A stretch of DNA of 64,000 nucleotides. Source: Streptomyces vilmorinianum (lineage in GTDB: Bacteria > Actinomycetota > Actinomycetes > Streptomycetales > Streptomycetaceae). The notes under the pieces were generated by a model. That model saw only the letters and a list, made by a program, of their open reading frames with translations, did no database searches and was not told the DNA's origin. A program made the position numbers and the translations under genes. Positions 43,563 through 52,300 of the stretch are shown here, piece after piece (position 1 is the stretch's first letter; each line of letters opens with the position of its first letter). The DNA is taken from assembly GCF_005517195.1 (NCBI RefSeq), contig NZ_CP040244.1, positions 6,404,001 to 6,468,000 on the forward strand, given 5' to 3'.

Positions 43563-45299
43563 ATGGCCGCTGAACAGAAGAAGAAGCCGCGCGCCGAGGA
43601 CGACTGGACGTACGAGATAGCCGGTCTCGTCGCCGTCGTACTCGTCGTGCTGTGCGGCGCCTGGGGCGCCGCGTACCTCGGCGCGTCCTTCGACGACGCG
43701 CCGGCCCCGCCGGGCAACCCCTTCTCGTTCACCGTCGCCCTCGTGAAGGGCGACTACAGCTGGCCGGGCAGCGCGGCGAGCGCCGTCGCCGCCGGCGAGG
43801 CGCTGCTGCTCGGCATCCTCGTCCTCTGGGCCTACCGGCTGCGTCAGCGCGCGAAGCGGAAGCCGGACGTCGACGCGGCCGCCCGCCACCTCGCGCAGGG
43901 CGAGCAGCTCGGCAAGCTCACGATGAAGGGCGCGGCGGCCATCGCCGAGCGTCTCGGCGTGCTGAGCAACATCCCGGGCGTCTTCATCGGCCGCTCCGTA
44001 CGGGGCCGCCAGCCGCTGTTCGGTTCCTTCGAGGACATGCACGTCGACATCTGGGGTCCCCGTACGGGCAAGACCACGCGTCGCGCGATCCCGGCGATCC
44101 TCGACGGCCCCGGTGCGGTCCTCGTGACCTCCAACAAGCGGGACATCGTGGACGCCACCCGCGGCCCGCGCCAGGCCCGCGGCCCCGTCTGGGTGTTCGA
44201 CCCGCAGCAGGTGGCGACGGAGCCGCCCGCCTGGTGGTGGAACCCCCTGTCGTACGTCACCGATGTCGCCAAGGCCCGCAAGATGGCCGACCACTTCGCG
44301 TCCGGCTCGCGCGACCCGAACGCCTCCACCGACGCGTACTTCGACCCGGCGGGCCAGGACCTGCTCGCCAACCTGCTGCTCGCCGCGGCCACCGCGAACG
44401 CCCCGGTCACCCAGATCTACACCTGGCTGGCCAACCCCAAGGACGACACCCCGGAGCGCGTCCTGCGCGGCGCCGGGCACACGATGCCCGCCGACGCCCT
44501 GAACGGGGTCATCACCGCCCCCGACAAGCAGCGCAGCGGCATCTACGGCGTGGCCCAGCAGATGGCGTCGTGCCTGATCAACCCCGAGATCAACAAGTGG
44601 GTCACCCCGTCGGGTCCGGAGGACGCACGCCCCCGGTTCGACCCGCACGAGTTCGTCCGTACCGGAGGCACGCTCTACTCCCTGTCCCGTGAGGGCAGCG
44701 ACTCGGCGGGCCCCCTGGTCACGGCCCTGACCGTGGCGGTGGTCGAGGCCGCCGAGGAGTACGCCACGACCCAGCGCGGCGGCCGGCTCCCGCAGCCCCT
44801 GGTCGGCGTCCTGGACGAGGCGGCCAACGTCTGCCGCTGGCGGGCCCTGCCCGACCTGTACTCGCACTACGGCTCGCGCGGCATCATCCTGATGACGATC
44901 CTTCAGTCCTGGGCGCAGGGCGTCGAGGTGTGGGGTGACCGCGGCATGGAGAAGCTGTGGTCCGCCGCCAACATCCGGGTCTACGGCGGCGGCGTGTCCG
45001 ACACGCGCTTCCTCGGCGACCTGTCGGACCTGGCGGGCGAGTACGAGCTGCGCGAGTACTCCACGACCCGCGAGTCGGAGCACGGCCACTGGTCCGGCAA
45101 CCGCACCGTGAACGAGTCCGTACGCCGCGAACGCGTCCTCCACGTCTCGGACCTGGGCTCGATGCCTCCGGGCCGCGCCCTGGTCCTGGCCTCCGGCACG
45201 AAGCCGGTCCTGGTCGAGACGATCCCGTGGTGGGAGGGCCCGCACGCCCAGTCCGTGAAGCACTCCCTGGCGACGTACGACCCGGGGGCGCGGCGCTGA
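43563..45299 (+). CDS. VirD4/TcpA-like coupling ATPase
   Basis: The 578-residue protein has two membrane segments near the N-terminus (about 16-42 and 72-92), then a cytoplasmic motor. Walker A is GPRTGKTT (about 165-172), Walker B VGVLDEAAN (about 415-423), with the TraG/VirD4 block ILMTILQSWAQGVEVWGDRGMEKLWSAANIRVYGGGVSD. Coupling proteins bring substrates to the secretion channel (family knowledge). It is 23 nt after the cell-wall hydrolase gene. A coupling ATPase in a locus without a visible relaxase hints at protein rather than DNA substrates, which is inference. Confidence 0.92.
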   Translation: MAAEQKKKPRAEDDWTYEIAGLVAVVLVVLCGAWGAAYLGASFDDAPAPPGNPFSFTVALVKGDYSWPGSAASAVAAGEALLLGILVLWAYRLRQRAKRKPDVDAAARHLAQGEQLGKLTMKGAAAIAERLGVLSNIPGVFIGRSVRGRQPLFGSFEDMHVDIWGPRTGKTTRRAIPAILDGPGAVLVTSNKRDIVDATRGPRQARGPVWVFDPQQVATEPPAWWWNPLSYVTDVAKARKMADHFASGSRDPNASTDAYFDPAGQDLLANLLLAAATANAPVTQIYTWLANPKDDTPERVLRGAGHTMPADALNGVITAPDKQRSGIYGVAQQMASCLINPEINKWVTPSGPEDARPRFDPHEFVRTGGTLYSLSREGSDSAGPLVTALTVAVVEAAEEYATTQRGGRLPQPLVGVLDEAANVCRWRALPDLYSHYGSRGIILMTILQSWAQGVEVWGDRGMEKLWSAANIRVYGGGVSDTRFLGDLSDLAGEYELREYSTTRESEHGHWSGNRTVNESVRRERVLHVSDLGSMPPGRALVLASGTKPVLVETIPWWEGPHAQSVKHSLATYDPGARR

Positions 45300-45323
45300 G
45301 GGGCTGATCGCGACGGGGGCTTG

Positions 45324-45349
45324 AGCGGCGGGGCGGGGGCCCCGCCGCT
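45324..45349. terminator. Hairpin between convergent genes
   Basis: A perfect 10-bp stem AGCGGCGGGG (45324-45333) pairs with CCCCGCCGCT (45340-45349) around a 6-nt loop, in the 54-bp gap after the VirD4-like gene. Confidence 0.75.
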
Positions 45350-45353
45350 GGGG

Positions 45354-45917
45354 TCACCGGGGGGCGTGCGGGGGGCGGCCGGCCTCGTCGATGTTGGCGA
45401 GGACGGCGCGCGCGTCCTCGACGTTGCCTTCGAGGATGTCGCGGTCGAAGTTTCCGGGATCACGCCGGTAGCGGGCCTTGCCCACTTCGGAGGTGAAGGC
45501 ACTGGCCGGAATGGAATCCTGGCCAGGCGGAAGGAACTTGAGCATCTCCTCGAACGCCGCAACCGTGTAAGCCACCGCATCGCGCAGCTTGTAGTGCTCC
45601 GACTTCGGAGTGTTGAGGAGCTGGATTCCAGCGGATTGCGAGATGCGGGCAGCGACCTCGGCGAACTCCCCGGGGTCGATGATCTGTGACGGCTCGGATC
45701 CGCCGAAGGCGGGGGGCGGCGGGGGAATTTCCTCCGCCATGCGGAAGACGAAACGGCGGGTGTTACCGCACTGTCGGCAAGCGCCCTCGTACACCGCCAC
45801 GATGTCGTCGCCGTGCTGTTCCAGCCGGTGCCGGCGGTCGAAGTCGCCGGATCCGCACTCGCAGGGGTGCAGATCCATGTACAGATGTGCTTCGAACGAA
45901 GAGCGCGCTGTCAACAT
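45354..45917 (-). CDS. Zinc-ribbon protein of unknown function
   Basis: The protein is about 187 residues. The N-terminal part has a probable zinc ribbon (HPCECGSGDF ... GACRQCGNTRRFVFRM, about 18-58), then a proline run, and a helical C-terminal half (DPGEFAEVAARISQSAGIQLLN; YKLRDAVAYTVAAFEEMLKFLP). No family is recognised. It is convergent with the VirD4-like gene and divergent from the 924-aa protein, with only 62 bp between starts, so the last two may be a functional pair (for example toxin and immunity); this is positional inference. M14 is a possible alternative start. Confidence 0.7.
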   Translation of the reverse strand: MLTARSSFEAHLYMDLHPCECGSGDFDRRHRLEQHGDDIVAVYEGACRQCGNTRRFVFRMAEEIPPPPPAFGGSEPSQIIDPGEFAEVAARISQSAGIQLLNTPKSEHYKLRDAVAYTVAAFEEMLKFLPPGQDSIPASAFTSEVGKARYRRDPGNFDRDILEGNVEDARAVLANIDEAGRPPHAPR

Positions 45918-45979
45918 GACATGATCCTACGGGCTGTTCGATGAATGCGTACAGGAAGCGTGCGGGGGAGGAGCATCAC

Positions 45980-48754
45980 GTGGACAGGCCGGTCGATCCT
46001 CGCTTGCCGGCGGATGTGCTGTCGCCGGAGGCCGAGGAGGCCACCCAAAAGGACCAGTTGCGTGCGCAGCAGGCAGCACTCGTGGCAGCAGCCGGACGCG
46101 AGCTGAGCAATGTGGCTTCCGTGGTCCTGGGAGAGCGGTTCGGTTCGCTCCACATGAAACGGACGGAGGACCGGGCCCAGCGGGAGTATTTCGTCCTGCA
46201 GGACACCCAAGGCAATTCGGCGACACTCTGGGTGGATGCCATTCCGATGGCGACTGGCTCGATCGCCAATACGGTGACGAACACCGCCTCGGACCAGTAC
46301 ATCGTGCAGATATCCGATCGTCTGCCGAGCGAGCATCTGACCCGAGTTCTCGCCCACGAGGTGGGTGAACTCGTCGCCGTACGCGACCGGTCCAGCCAGG
46401 GGATGGCACCCGTACGCGAGAGCCTCCTGGAACAAGGAGCGGAATTCGGTGCGCGGAATGAGCTGTCAAGCCAGGACCACGGGCGCATCGGTGAACTGAA
46501 CTGGCTTGCCGACCGTGCCGCCGACATGAGCCTTCCGGAACAGCAACGGACTGAGTCACGTGCCGAGCTCTCCGCCCTTCTCGACCATTGCGGTCTTCGA
46601 CCGGTCGCCCCCATGGCCGAGCTGGAAGCACATGCGGGCGAGCTCGAAGCGGCCGAATCCCGGCGCTATGTGTCGAGGGATTTCCTCTCGTCCCATGCCA
46701 AGCGCCTGGTTCGAGATCTCGCCCGCCCCATCGAACAACTCGACCCCACCGACGCCGCCGCCCTCCAGGCCTCCCGGGACGCCGCCCTCCTGGCCCAGCG
46801 GCAGGTCGAGGCGTTCATCGGGCGCCGGAACATGACCATGCCCCTGCCCGGATACGACCAGAACGGGCTGCCGCTCCCCCGCGACCAGTTGGGGACCGCC
46901 GCCGAGCAGTGGGCCGACTACCGCGCGCAGGTCAGTGACCGGACCGTGCAGGCGTTGGAGGGCCGGCTGGCGGCCCAGCAGATGCCGCTGCGCCAGGTGG
47001 TGATCGGCGGCGGGGCGAGCCTGACCGGGCGCAACCCGGAGGCGTTGCTGGTGGACGGCGCGGGCCGGTGGCACCTGGACCCCGGGGCCGGGATCGTGCA
47101 GTCGGCGGACCAGGACCGGGACCTGGCGCAGTGGATGGGCGTCGACCCGTACCAGGCTGTCGAGGACCCCAGGCAACGGGTGCCGATCGAGGCGGTACGG
47201 CTCTGGGAGGACCAACTCGCCACCCAGGGCGACGTGGTGAACGGCCACGCCCGGCTGAGGCTCGGCCGGAACGGCGAACTGCTCGCGGAAGTGAGGCCGT
47301 TCGACCAGGACGGCAAGGCGAGCGCGAAGCCCCTGTGGGTGGCGTGCGACGGGACGCCCAGCATCGCGACCGGCCTGACGCCGGAGGTGGTCCCGGGGAT
47401 GGAGCGCGGCGCCTCCGGGGTGGAGAGCCGCGGCGAGGCCGTACGGCTGATCTGCGAGCGGCTGCGGGACCTGGAGGGGCAGGGCGTCACCGGAGCGGCG
47501 GAGCTGCGCGCGTCGCTGACCCAGGCCGAGCGGGGCGGGGCGGACACCGCGACGGTGTTGGACACTCTGGAGCCCTCCCCTCTGCGGGAGGCCCTGAAGG
47601 CGGGCCTTGAGGACGGGGCGGCCACCCGCATGGACAACTGCTTCATCGCCCTCAAGGCGACCCAGAAATGGGAGGCCGCGCGCGAGGCGGCACCGGGGCG
47701 GGCGCTCATGGGCGACGAGGTCGCCGAGAACCGCTTCGACCCGGGGGACGCGAAGCACTGGATCATCGCGGGTTCGGGCGGCACCGGTGTCGCCAACGCG
47801 GAGATCATCCTGAAGGAGAACCCTCACGCGAGGGTCACGATCGTCGGCCGCATGCCGCCCCCGCCCGCGCTGGCGCACCAGGTCCAGTACCCGGCCATGG
47901 AGCGCAAGCACGTCGCAAAGGAGGGAGGAGACGGCCGCCTGACACTGATCAACGCGGACGTGAGAGCGATCGACACCTACCGGGACGAGAACGGCCGGAC
48001 CTGCTTCCGGGTGCCCTACGTGGACGAGAAGACCAAGGAAAGCAAGACGCTCGAGGCCGACGGCTACGTCGCCAGCCTGGGCCGTACGAACCCCCTGCCT
48101 CCCGCGTTGCAGGTGCTCGCCAACGAGGTGCGGGACCTCGGGGGAGAGATCGACGGCGACCTGCTGTTCGACAAGGACGACCAGTACATCGGCTACGGAC
48201 TGACCTTCCGTACCAAGGACGGCCGGCAGCACCAGGTGGACGTGGACGGCGCGGCCTCCTGGCAGCTTCCGCGTGAGGTGTTCTCTCCGGGCACCCAGGG
48301 GCAGTTGAACCAGATGGGCGCCCGCGCACTGCCGGCCGAGACCGGTAACGCCTCGCCGGGCTTCTCCCCCATCGCCCGGCAGAGCGCGCTGCGAGCGCGT
48401 GCCGTGGCGGCGGCGCAGGCGGGTGACGAGCACGCCGTACAACGGCTGGCAACCGTCCCGGAACGCTGGAAGCGGCCGGAACGGCCGGAACCGACCGCGG
48501 AGGCCGAGCAGCCCGGAGGCGGTCCCGGCACGCCGCCCCCGGCCCCCGCACAGACGGCCGAGGTCCCCCGCCGGCCGGCACCCCCCACCCCCGGACCGGC
48601 ACCCGGCCGGGGCGCGCCCGACGCGCATCTGTGGCAGCTGGGCGTGCCCCAGGCCCGCAGGGCACGCCCAGCCGGCCCCGCCCAGCAGCCGCACCAGCCG
48701 CCACCGGACCACCACCGCCCGGGCCCCGGCCTCGGCCCGGGCATGGGCGACTGA
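45980..48754 (+). CDS. Large protein with Rossmann nucleotide-binding region and proline-rich tail
   Basis: The protein is about 924 residues. The N-terminal third is helical and holds LTRVLAHEVGELVAV, which looks like a metalloprotease HExxH strand with the last His replaced. The middle has VVIGGGASLTGRNPEALLVDG. About 590-770 is a clear nucleotide-binding fold: HWIIAGSGGTGVANAEIIL (GxGGxG) ending in a basic ARVTIVGR strand, with YVASLGRTNPLPPAL further on, as in FAD/NAD(P) oxidoreductases. The last ~110 residues are Pro/Ala/Arg-rich. The GTG at 45980 was preferred (GGGGGAGG 8 nt upstream) over the ATG at 45941. The function is unknown; it is a candidate secreted effector of the adjacent machine. 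Confidence 0.75.
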   Translation: MDRPVDPRLPADVLSPEAEEATQKDQLRAQQAALVAAAGRELSNVASVVLGERFGSLHMKRTEDRAQREYFVLQDTQGNSATLWVDAIPMATGSIANTVTNTASDQYIVQISDRLPSEHLTRVLAHEVGELVAVRDRSSQGMAPVRESLLEQGAEFGARNELSSQDHGRIGELNWLADRAADMSLPEQQRTESRAELSALLDHCGLRPVAPMAELEAHAGELEAAESRRYVSRDFLSSHAKRLVRDLARPIEQLDPTDAAALQASRDAALLAQRQVEAFIGRRNMTMPLPGYDQNGLPLPRDQLGTAAEQWADYRAQVSDRTVQALEGRLAAQQMPLRQVVIGGGASLTGRNPEALLVDGAGRWHLDPGAGIVQSADQDRDLAQWMGVDPYQAVEDPRQRVPIEAVRLWEDQLATQGDVVNGHARLRLGRNGELLAEVRPFDQDGKASAKPLWVACDGTPSIATGLTPEVVPGMERGASGVESRGEAVRLICERLRDLEGQGVTGAAELRASLTQAERGGADTATVLDTLEPSPLREALKAGLEDGAATRMDNCFIALKATQKWEAAREAAPGRALMGDEVAENRFDPGDAKHWIIAGSGGTGVANAEIILKENPHARVTIVGRMPPPPALAHQVQYPAMERKHVAKEGGDGRLTLINADVRAIDTYRDENGRTCFRVPYVDEKTKESKTLEADGYVASLGRTNPLPPALQVLANEVRDLGGEIDGDLLFDKDDQYIGYGLTFRTKDGRQHQVDVDGAASWQLPREVFSPGTQGQLNQMGARALPAETGNASPGFSPIARQSALRARAVAAAQAGDEHAVQRLATVPERWKRPERPEPTAEAEQPGGGPGTPPPAPAQTAEVPRRPAPPTPGPAPGRGAPDAHLWQLGVPQARRARPAGPAQQPHQPPPDHHRPGPGLGPGMGD

Positions 48755-48785
48755 CACCGCGCCGCGGCCGGACACGCACACGGAC

Positions 48786-48862
48786 ACAGGCACGGGCACG
48801 GGCACGGGCACGGGCACGGGCACGGAAAGGGCCGGACTCGGCAGAGCCCGGCCCTTTCCGTG
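48786..48862. terminator. GGGCAC hexamer repeat and strong hairpin
   Basis: A run of GGGCAC hexamers (about 48786-48825) leads into a perfect 15-bp stem CACGGAAAGGGCCGG (48821-48835) pairing with 48848-48862 around a 12-nt loop. It lies between the convergent 924-aa protein gene and the Imm7-like gene and could terminate both. Confidence 0.8.
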
Positions 48863-48903
48863 GATCGACCAGACCGGGCCCGGACGGCATCCGGGAGGAG
48901 GGC

Positions 48904-49302
48904 TCAGTCCTCGATCACCGGATTGCACGGCGAGAGGAACGGATCCAGGCGCTCCTCGACGACCCCCCTGCGTATGACCCGTACCCGGAACGCGTTGTCG
49001 GCGTTCGGGATGTCGCCTTCGTCGGAGCGGTCGTGGAGCAGCCCCCACGAGCCGGGGAAGCGGCGCGCGATGTACGCCACCAGTTCGTCCAGCTGCCCGG
49101 CCTCGTAGCCGATGTGGTTCGTGTGGCCGGTGGCCGTGACGACGTCGAGCCCGTTGAAGACGTCGAGCGCGACCTTGCAGCTGGAGGACCACTGGACCGC
49201 GTCGATCCGCGCGCGCAGCTCCTCGATGCCCGCCCTCAGGGACTGCGAGTCGTCCTCGTACGGGTCCTCCGAGATACCGAACCAGCCATGGAACTCGTAC
49301 AT
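48904..49302 (-). CDS. Imm7-family immunity protein
   Basis: The 132-residue acidic cytoplasmic protein begins MYEFHGWFGISEDPYEDD, followed by LRAGIEELRARIDAVQW, GYEAGQLDELVAYIARRFPGSWGLLHDRSDE and FRVRVIRRGVVEERLDPFLSPCNP. This is the pattern of Imm7 immunity proteins found beside polymorphic toxins (family knowledge). It starts 4 nt after the stop of the RHS toxin on the same strand, exactly where the cognate immunity gene is expected, so it should neutralise that toxin's C-terminal domain. Confidence 0.85.
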   Translation of the reverse strand: MYEFHGWFGISEDPYEDDSQSLRAGIEELRARIDAVQWSSSCKVALDVFNGLDVVTATGHTNHIGYEAGQLDELVAYIARRFPGSWGLLHDRSDEGDIPNADNAFRVRVIRRGVVEERLDPFLSPCNPVIED

Positions 49303-49306
49303 GCCC

Positions 49307-52300
49307 TCACTCCAGCGGAGTCGTGTCGATCACCGGCTCGACGCCGTACCGGCGTCCGTACTCCTGGAGCTTATCGATCACGCCTGGTCCGGGCGGTCCG
49401 TCGAACTGGAAGTACGGCGTGCGGCCACTCTGGATCGCCGCCTCGAACGTGGCTTGCGCCTGCTTGCGGAACTTCTTGTTCAGGGTGAAGTCCGCGGGCT
49501 TCGCCTGGGCCACGTACTCGTCGCTGATCGCGTCGAACTCGCGTCCGTCCGGGTCGTTCGCGAACCGCCTTCGGGGCTCTCCGCCGAGCTTCTCGGCCAG
49601 CTTGTCCGCGTCGGCGTCGGGCTTGTTGACCTCGATGAGGTCGCCGAGCCCTCCGTTGTCCTCGTACGGCGCGAGGCCCAGCGGATCGCTGAACCGGTGC
49701 GGGTTGTGCACGTACGCCGTCGGGTTGGGCGCGGGCGCGAGGCCCAGCGGGTCGGGCGTGGTGTACCGGGCGGTCTGCGGGTCGTAGTAGCGGTGGTGGT
49801 TGTAGTGGAAGCCGGTCTCCGGGTCGAAGTACTGGCCGGGGAACCGCAGCGGTGTGTACGCGGACGCGTCGGCGTTCCACGTCGTGATGCCCCACAGCGT
49901 GGTGCGGCTCTGCCAGGCGACGCGCCCGTCCTCGTCGATGAGCTCGGTCGGGGTGCCGATGAGGTCGGTCGCGATCGCGAAGAACCGCGCGTCGATCTCC
50001 CGCTGGGTGGCCGCGTCGGTCAGCCGTTCGGTCTGGGCGACAGGGGTCAGGCCCTCGTGGTCCCAGCTCAGCGTGGTGTGGTGGGGCAGCTCGCCGGGGA
50101 TCTCCGTGGTCTGCTCCGCGAGCACGGGACCGTCCCAGACGAAGCGCGTGCGCTCGGCCACCGCCAAGCCGTCGGCGACCGCCAGGCCGTCGGCCACCGC
50201 CAGGCCGTCGGCTACCTCGCCGTCGGCCGCCTCGCCGTCGGCCACCGCCATGCCGTCGGCCGCCAGGCGCTCCTTGGCGATGCGCTCCTTGGCGATGCGC
50301 TCCTTGGCCGTGCGCTCCTCGGCCGTGCGCTCCTCGGCCATGCGCTCCTTCGCGATGCGCCGGCCGAGCGGGTCGTACCGGTAGCGCCACAGAGTGCCGT
50401 CCGGGGTCCTGACCTCGGTGAGCCGGTCCTCGGCGTCGTACGCGTACGTCCACACGTCACGCTTCTTCGACAGCCGGGTCTTCGTGCGGCGGATCAGCCG
50501 GCCGGCCTCGTCGTACACGTAGCGGTTGGCCCCGGCCTCCGTGATCCGGGTGCCGGTGTAGGAGCGCCTGCCGCGCGCGTCGCCACTCGCGTGGCGGTCC
50601 GGCCAGGCGGCGGAGATGGTGTTGCCGCCGCTGTCGTACGCGTAGGACTCGGTCCACTGGTCGGCCGTGACGGCGGTGACCCGGCCCGTCGCGTCAAGAC
50701 CGAAGCGGCGCGGGCCGCGCAGGGCGTCGTCGACCGCGACGAGATGGCCGTCCTCGCGGTACGCGTACGTCCGCAGGTTCAGCCGGTGGCCGCCACGCGC
50801 GATCTCCTGGGCGGTGAGCCGGCCCGCGGCGTCCCAGTCCGACGTCAGCGTCAGCGTCTCCCCGACGCTGCGGGTCAGCTCGCGCCCCGCGGCGTCACGC
50901 GTGAACACGATGGCGTGGCCCGCGACGGTCAGCGCGGCGGCACGGCCCGCGCTGTCGTGCGTGTACGAGGTGACATGGCCGCTCGGGGTGACGCGCCGGG
51001 TGCGGCGCCCGGCCGCGTCGTAGGAGAACGACAGCGCACGCCCGTCGACCAGTTCGGTCTTGACGTGGCCCCGGCGGTCGTACGTGTACGTCAGCTCCGC
51101 GTCGGGCCCGATGGCCCGCAGCAGCCGGCCGGCGGGGTCGTACGCGTACGTCGTCACGGCGCCGCCGGCGTCCTTGCGGACGACCCGGCCGAGCACGTCC
51201 CGCTCGTAGCGGACGGCCGCGCCGAGCGGGGTGGTGCGGGTCAGCACCCGGCCGAGCGGATCGACGTCGTAGGCGACGGTGCGGCCGTCGAAGTCGGTCT
51301 CGGCGACGAGGTTGCCGGCCGCGTCGTAGGTGTAGCTCCACCGCAGGCCCAGCGGGTTGCTGACCTCGGTGAGGCGCAGTTCGGTGTCGTGCGTGAACTC
51401 GTGGCGGGTGCCGTCCGGGTCGGTGCGAGCCGTGAGCAGGTCGAAGTGGGTGTACTCGAAGGTCGTGGTGCCGCCCTCGGGGTCGGTGTGGCTGAGGCAG
51501 TTGCCCTCGCCGTCGTACGTCCACGACTCCACGGCCCCGTCCGGGCCCGTGAACCGCGCGAGCCGGCCCTCAGGGGTCCACTCGAAGCGGGCGGTGCCGC
51601 CGCTCGGTCCGGTGCGCTCGGTGATCCGGCCGAAGGCGTCCCGCACGTACGACGTCGTACCGCCGTCCGGGGCCGTCTGGGCCATGAGAAGGCCCGCGGC
51701 GTTGTGGCGCAGCAGGGTCGTGGCGCCTGGGGGTCCCCCCGCTCGCGGGGGAGGGCCGGTGACCGAGGTGACGTGGCCGAGCGCGTCGTGGGTGTAGCGG
51801 GTGGTGCGCCCGGCGGGGTCGGTGACCGCGACACGGTCGCCGCGCTCGTCGAACTCCTGCTGCCAGCGCAGCCCGCCCGGCTGGACCAGCTCGACCGGGC
51901 GGCCGTCGCTGCCGTAGGCCGCCGTCTGCACACTGCCGTCGGGGCGGGTCGTCGAGACGAGACGACCCTCGTCGTCCCAGCGGAACTCGGTGCGCGCGCC
52001 GAGCTGGTCGGTACGGGACAACAGCCGGTCGTCGCGGTCGTAGGCGTACCGGATCGTCCCGCCCGTGGGCCAGGTCTCGGCGACGACCTGGAGGTGGCTG
52101 TTGACCGTGTAGCGCCAGGTGTGGCCGAGGGAGTCGGTGACCGTGGTCGTGGTCAGGCCGGTGTCGGGGTGCGGGTCGCTGTAGTGGAACTCCGAGGCCA
52201 GATGCCCCTCGACACCGGTCTGGGACACGCACCGGTCCCTGTCGTCGTACACGAAGCTGTAGCTGGAGCCGTTCGTGTCGGTCCAGGCGAGGATGCGGCC

